A DNA stretch of 64,000 bases from Medicago truncatula (taxonomy: Eukaryota; Streptophyta; Magnoliopsida; Fabales; Fabaceae). The notes below the pieces were generated by a model, which was not told the DNA's origin, did no database searches, and worked only from the letters and a program-made list of their open reading frames with translations. Position numbers and translations under genes: made by a program. Location of the stretch: assembly GCF_003473485.1 (NCBI RefSeq), contig NC_053042.1, forward strand, positions 7,649,501 through 7,713,500, in the 5' to 3' direction. This document shows positions 60,060 to 64,000 of this stretch, one piece after another (position 1 is the first letter of the stretch; each line of letters starts with the position of its first letter).

Positions 60060-61110
60060 GATTAATGATTTTATTAAATTAAATTCAACAATTAATAATA
60101 GTTTTAAATTCTACCTATTACAAAATCAATTTTATTTACCATGAAGATATTGCCATATTCATTCAAACACAAAGTGTTTTCGAATCTATTGAACTTTGTT
60201 TTTTATGTCAGAATCATTCCACAACACACAAAAATCTAAATGCAATTGTGCGTATCTAACGTAACGTAACCTGCAACGTTAAACTAACGTTAATGTCTCT
60301 TTCACACAATTTTGTTTGACATCACCCACTCTTATTAGAGTGTATTGGCACAAAAATATAAAGTTGGGATCGCTATCAATAATTTTTAATAAATTCCTAT
60401 TTTTTCCTTTTTAAAAATTCAATATTAATAATTTTTTTGGCACACATCAAAGACCTTCCAACATCTTAATACCCCTATTTAGATCATAAACTTGCGTTAC
60501 CAAACTCGATAATATTAATAATTAGTTGTTTGGTTTATATTTTTTCTCGTTTGTCCAATTTTAAACAAAGATCTCCAACTCATTCAACCCATTCCTCAAA
60601 CCAGTCAAACAATCAAACCCTATAATATATAATATCTGCATTAATTAAAGTGGTCCCTTATCCATGAAATAGATAAACAATACTTCTCTTTCCTCCTCCT
60701 GCTCTGACTTTGATTAAACAATACAAACTCAAATTCCCCACGGCTTCTCTCCTTGACGATCTTTTGTTAAAAGCATTTTAACTTTTGTGTGGTCTACTAT
60801 AAAAATGCTTCACAATCTTTCATCTGAGTTTTGGATGAACTAATAAAGATTAATTTGTTAAATTATCAAGTTAATGATTTATTAAGATGTCAAACCATGC
60901 AATATGGAAGTATGTAGTAACCAAAAATTTGATTTTTTTTGTTGTATGAATTAAAAGTAAATGTTTGTATATGTATAGAAGGAAAACCATATTTATTTAT
61001 TTTGGGAAAAAAGGAAAACCATATTTAATCGTTAGTGAATTGATCAATAGACCAATTATAATATGTTAAATTTATTGATATGTTTGGTAAATATGAAAGA
61101 TAGGAGAGAC
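60060..61110. other. Duplicated P450 flank, AT-rich
   Basis: Continues the parallel with 53250-54480. No gene is seen. The two flanks diverge by substitutions and indels. Confidence 0.45.
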
Positions 61111-61111
61111 A

Positions 61112-61711
61112 TGTCGTTAAGGGATAGATTTAACAGGTTGTATATATAACTTGTCTATGTTGAAGGGGGAGTCGGTGTACGTTATGAGTACTTTAGGGTG
61201 GGGGGTAGAAGAGGAGGCGTGGGTTTGGAGGCGTAGGTTGTTTTCTTGGAAGGAGGAGGATGTAGGGGAGCTTACGCATTTACTCCAAAGCGTAACTTTA
61301 CAGGGTCTTAGGGAGGATAGATGGAATTGGAGTTTGGAACCTACTAATATTTATACTGTCCGTAGTGCATACAATTTTTTGAATGATCAGGTTTCTGTTA
61401 ATGACGCGGCGCCTGTACCTTCTCTTTGGCATAAGGATGTTCCTTTGAAGGTGGTGTTGTTCGCTTGGCGCTTGTTTCGAGATCGCCTTCCTACCAAGGA
61501 CAACTTGTATCGCCGTAACGTTCTAGCTTCTGATACTCAAATTTGTGCTGGAGGATGCGGGTTGTCTGAAACAACATCTCATTTATTTTTACATTGTAAT
61601 TTTTTTGGTTTGGTTTGGAACCACATTTTGCGGTGGCTTGGTGTAGTTGCGGTTTTACCTATGGAGGCAACATGTCATTTTTATCAATTCAGTTTTTTAG
61701 GTGGCGCTGCG
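61112..61711 (+). mobile_element. LINE ORF2 C-terminal fragment, cut by an LTR
   Basis: The plus-strand translation shows VWRRRLFSWKEEDVGELTHL, LWHKDVPLKVVLFAWRLFRD, RLPTKDNLYRRNVL and the zf-RVT cluster CAGGCGLSETTSHLFLHC, ending in QFSFLGG. This is a relative of, but clearly different from, the LINE at 59-60 kb. The beginning (SLRDRFNRLY) has a frame slip before SMLKGES. The expected downstream WxxWKERN block is absent because an LTR begins at 61712. Confidence 0.85.
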
Positions 61712-64000
61712 TGTAACAGCCGATTTTTTAGCTCGATTTATTTTAATTACTTTTATTATGTGTTTGTGTGTGATTATTTGTGCTTGTGTGTATTTAATTG
61801 TCATCGGGTGCATTTACGTGGATTACCGTATTAGAAGGGTATTTTAGTCATTTGACGGGTAAGGGTAAAATGGTAATTTTTGTGAGAATTATTTTAATAA
61901 TTAGTGAGAACCCTTATTTTACTAAGTTACTAGTGTAGTGATTAGTTTTTACCGTTAGTGACCGTTGATTACATTTTACCGTTATTAATTAAAATATCGT
62001 TTGGAGTGTAGTAATATTTTTGATTTGAATAGAAATGGGTTGAGCCCACTAGAAACTAAGTTAAGCCCATTAGTGGAGATAACACTAGGTTGTGTTAGAA
62101 GAACCAATTCATTCATTTCACAAACATTTCTAGAGAGAGGTAGAGAGAGAAAGAGGTGAAGAGAAGAGCAAAAGGGTTTTGGAGAGAAGAACTTGAAGAA
62201 TCCAATTGGGTAAGCTTAGGAGCTAAATTGAAGCAAGAGTTTGGGTTAATCTTCTTCTAAGGTAAGGGGGTTAGTTATTATCATAATCAATTTCAAATTT
62301 TACATCTTTTCATGTTGTATGAAAATGGGTTGATGAACAATTCATGTCAAATTCGTGCTCTTGTTATGTTGCTGTTTCTTATACTTGAATTGATGATTAT
62401 GGTATGTTTGTGGATGAAATTACATGGTTCAATGTATGTATAAATGTCAAGTTGTGAAATTTTGCCTAATTAATGATTTGTGATAAGTTGTGTTGAATTG
62501 AGGTGAGAAACAAGTTTCAATGGATGTTGTTGTTGACAAAACATGTTGTTGTGAGTGAATTATAACTTGGGTGTACTTAATTATGGATTGATGATGAAAA
62601 ATGAGATGTTGTTGTTGTTTTGAGAAAATGGGTCAAATGGTGATTTTGTTTAAAATGATGTTTAATTCAAGTTTGTATATGGATTTGAGTATCTCTTTAT
62701 GTCTAAAAACATTTGGGTAAACCTTTGGAATCAATTTGGGTATTGGGAGGTCAAAAATTGGGATTTTGGGGTGAAAATGGATTTTTCACGAAAACAGAAT
62801 TTTCTGCAAACTGTCATCACTCGCGAGGCGAGCTGGAGGCGAGTTGGTGGCGAGTAGCCACTGGAATTGCTCGCCATGGCGAGTAACCTTACTCGCGAGG
62901 CGAGCAGCCCAGTGACAGTTTCCCCTGTTTCGCGCTCTTGCATCGTTTTCGCATATTTCTATTTTGATTTGGACTTTTTGGTAAACATGAAAGTTGTAGA
63001 CAATTATGTTAGATATCTTTTGGTTTTGGTTTGACGTCCAAATGATTTTTAGAACTTGAGATATGATTAAATTACTACACATGGGTCATGTGGATTTTTG
63101 TGAAAACTTATCATAACTTTTTCTATGAGCCGTGAAACTTTTCCAAACTTGATTTTGGGGCTTAATGAAGTATTTAGAGTGAATAATTGAGTATGTAAAT
63201 ATGTAATTGGGATGTGATGATTATCATGAGATGTATTTTGCTATCTTACTTGGAATGTGAGAATGCTTGAATTGGTGAACTATATGTGATAGTTGATGTT
63301 GAATAACATTGTTGATTATTGATAATCATGTTGATGTGTGATGATGAATACTATGATTTATTTGTGTGGGTATGTTTTCTTGATAATACAATGTTGTGGA
63401 GATCATCAATATAATTGGGTGTTGTCCTATATATTGAGTTGAGATTGTGAATTGTTGTCGCATTATCGAGTCCTTATACATGTCCATGCATCATAGTCGT
63501 TGTTGCGGATGACTCTTTTACTTCGAGATTATTGTAAGGCAGGTGTGAGTCCTTACATTCGATGTGCAAGTGGCATCGAAAGGTGACGACCTTGTTGAGA
63601 TTTGGTACCGCATGCATTTATGTGTCCATAAGTGCATATCATAGCATGAGTCTTATGTGAATTATGTGATTGGTGATGAATCGATATGAATGAATGTTGA
63701 TAATGATTGTATATGATTGATGTTGTGAATGAATATTTATGATTGGACAATTATTCATGTGATTGATATATGTGGATACAAACTATCAAGTTGTGATATA
63801 AGTATTTATGCATGACTATTATTATTCAAGTACATGATATTATTGAATTGATTATTATCTGGATTATGATAATGTAATGCTTACCCCCAGTGGTTTTAAC
63901 CGCCTACTTGCCTGTATGGGTGAGTAGACGTTGTGTAGGAGTAGTGCTCGGTGAGTCTTTGCGTGGGATATCGGGAGCTTTCTCCGATATCGGGTCGTGT
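61712..64000 (+). mobile_element. Start of an LTR retroelement, runs off the window
   Basis: The break in the LINE coincides with TGTAACAGCCGATTTTTTAG, a typical TG-type LTR start. The following 2.3 kb has LTR-like composition: leader-type AGAGAGAGGTAGAGAGAGAAA words (62133-62155), GT-rich drift and no gag or pol domain. A palindromic word cluster (GCTCGCCATGGCGAG, 62869-62883; ACTCGCGAGGCGAG nearby) resembles that in LTR-like unit B at 34.5 kb. The far end, target repeat and family cannot be seen. Confidence 0.6.

Noticed and set aside
62786-63082. Minus-strand ORFs near 62.7-63.1 kb
   Set aside because: They fall inside the LTR and read through its palindromic words; no protein family pattern.

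Overview
This window is nuclear DNA from a flowering plant, most likely a legume close to Medicago. The reasons are the intron-rich host genes with GT..AG borders, the strongly AT-rich intergenic DNA, the dense load of small MULE- and hAT-type elements, SINEs, LINEs and LTR fossils, and the gene families present: CNL resistance gene, plant histone H3.3, class II BPC factor, group I bZIP and CYP83-type P450s. The species is inferred from style, not from a marker.

Layout. 0-7.5 kb: an intact single-exon CNL (NBS-LRR) resistance gene (1638-4673, +), followed by exon-like debris including a TPR-like exon. 7.8-14.9 kb: a foldback MULE-type element, a solo LTR with a perfect 5-bp target duplication, and two host-gene tail fragments back to back (myosin VIII on the minus strand, TFIIB on the plus strand). 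15.5-16.4 kb: a complete four-exon histone H3.3 gene (-). 17-20.8 kb: a broken Ty3/Gypsy copy with a hAT-type and a MULE-type miniature element in or beside it. 21.2-24.4 kb: a complete class II BASIC PENTACYSTEINE gene (+) with a long spliced leader. 25-39 kb: a mostly gene-poor stretch rich in foldback elements, with one membrane-protein ORF (26349-26921, -), a B3-like fragment, a promoter-like direct repeat, a MuDR-domain fragment and LTR pieces carrying palindromic words. 39.4-42.7 kb: a complete group I bZIP gene (+), 555 aa. 43.8-58.5 kb: three intact two-exon CYP83-like P450 genes, all on the minus strand, with duplicated flanks. 59-64 kb: two LINE 3' fragments, one of them cut by the start of an LTR that runs off the window.

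How the genes relate. There is no operon-like logic. H3.3, BPC and bZIP are housekeeping or developmental nuclear factors. The CNL and the P450 array are typical fast-evolving plant accessory loci, serving defence and specialised metabolism. The P450 cluster grew by tandem duplication. The middle copy is a mosaic of its two neighbours, and the duplicated 5' flanks later gained different insertions (a Pack-MULE-like element at copy 2, a LINE at copy 3).

Most unusual: the mosaic P450 copy with reciprocal insertions, a swarm of MULE-type foldbacks with exact 9-bp target duplications (two sister copies have opposite cores), the paired myosin/TFIIB tail fragments, a degraded echo of the bZIP 3' region inside the P450 array, and clusters of 14-16-nt palindromic words in LTR-like units.
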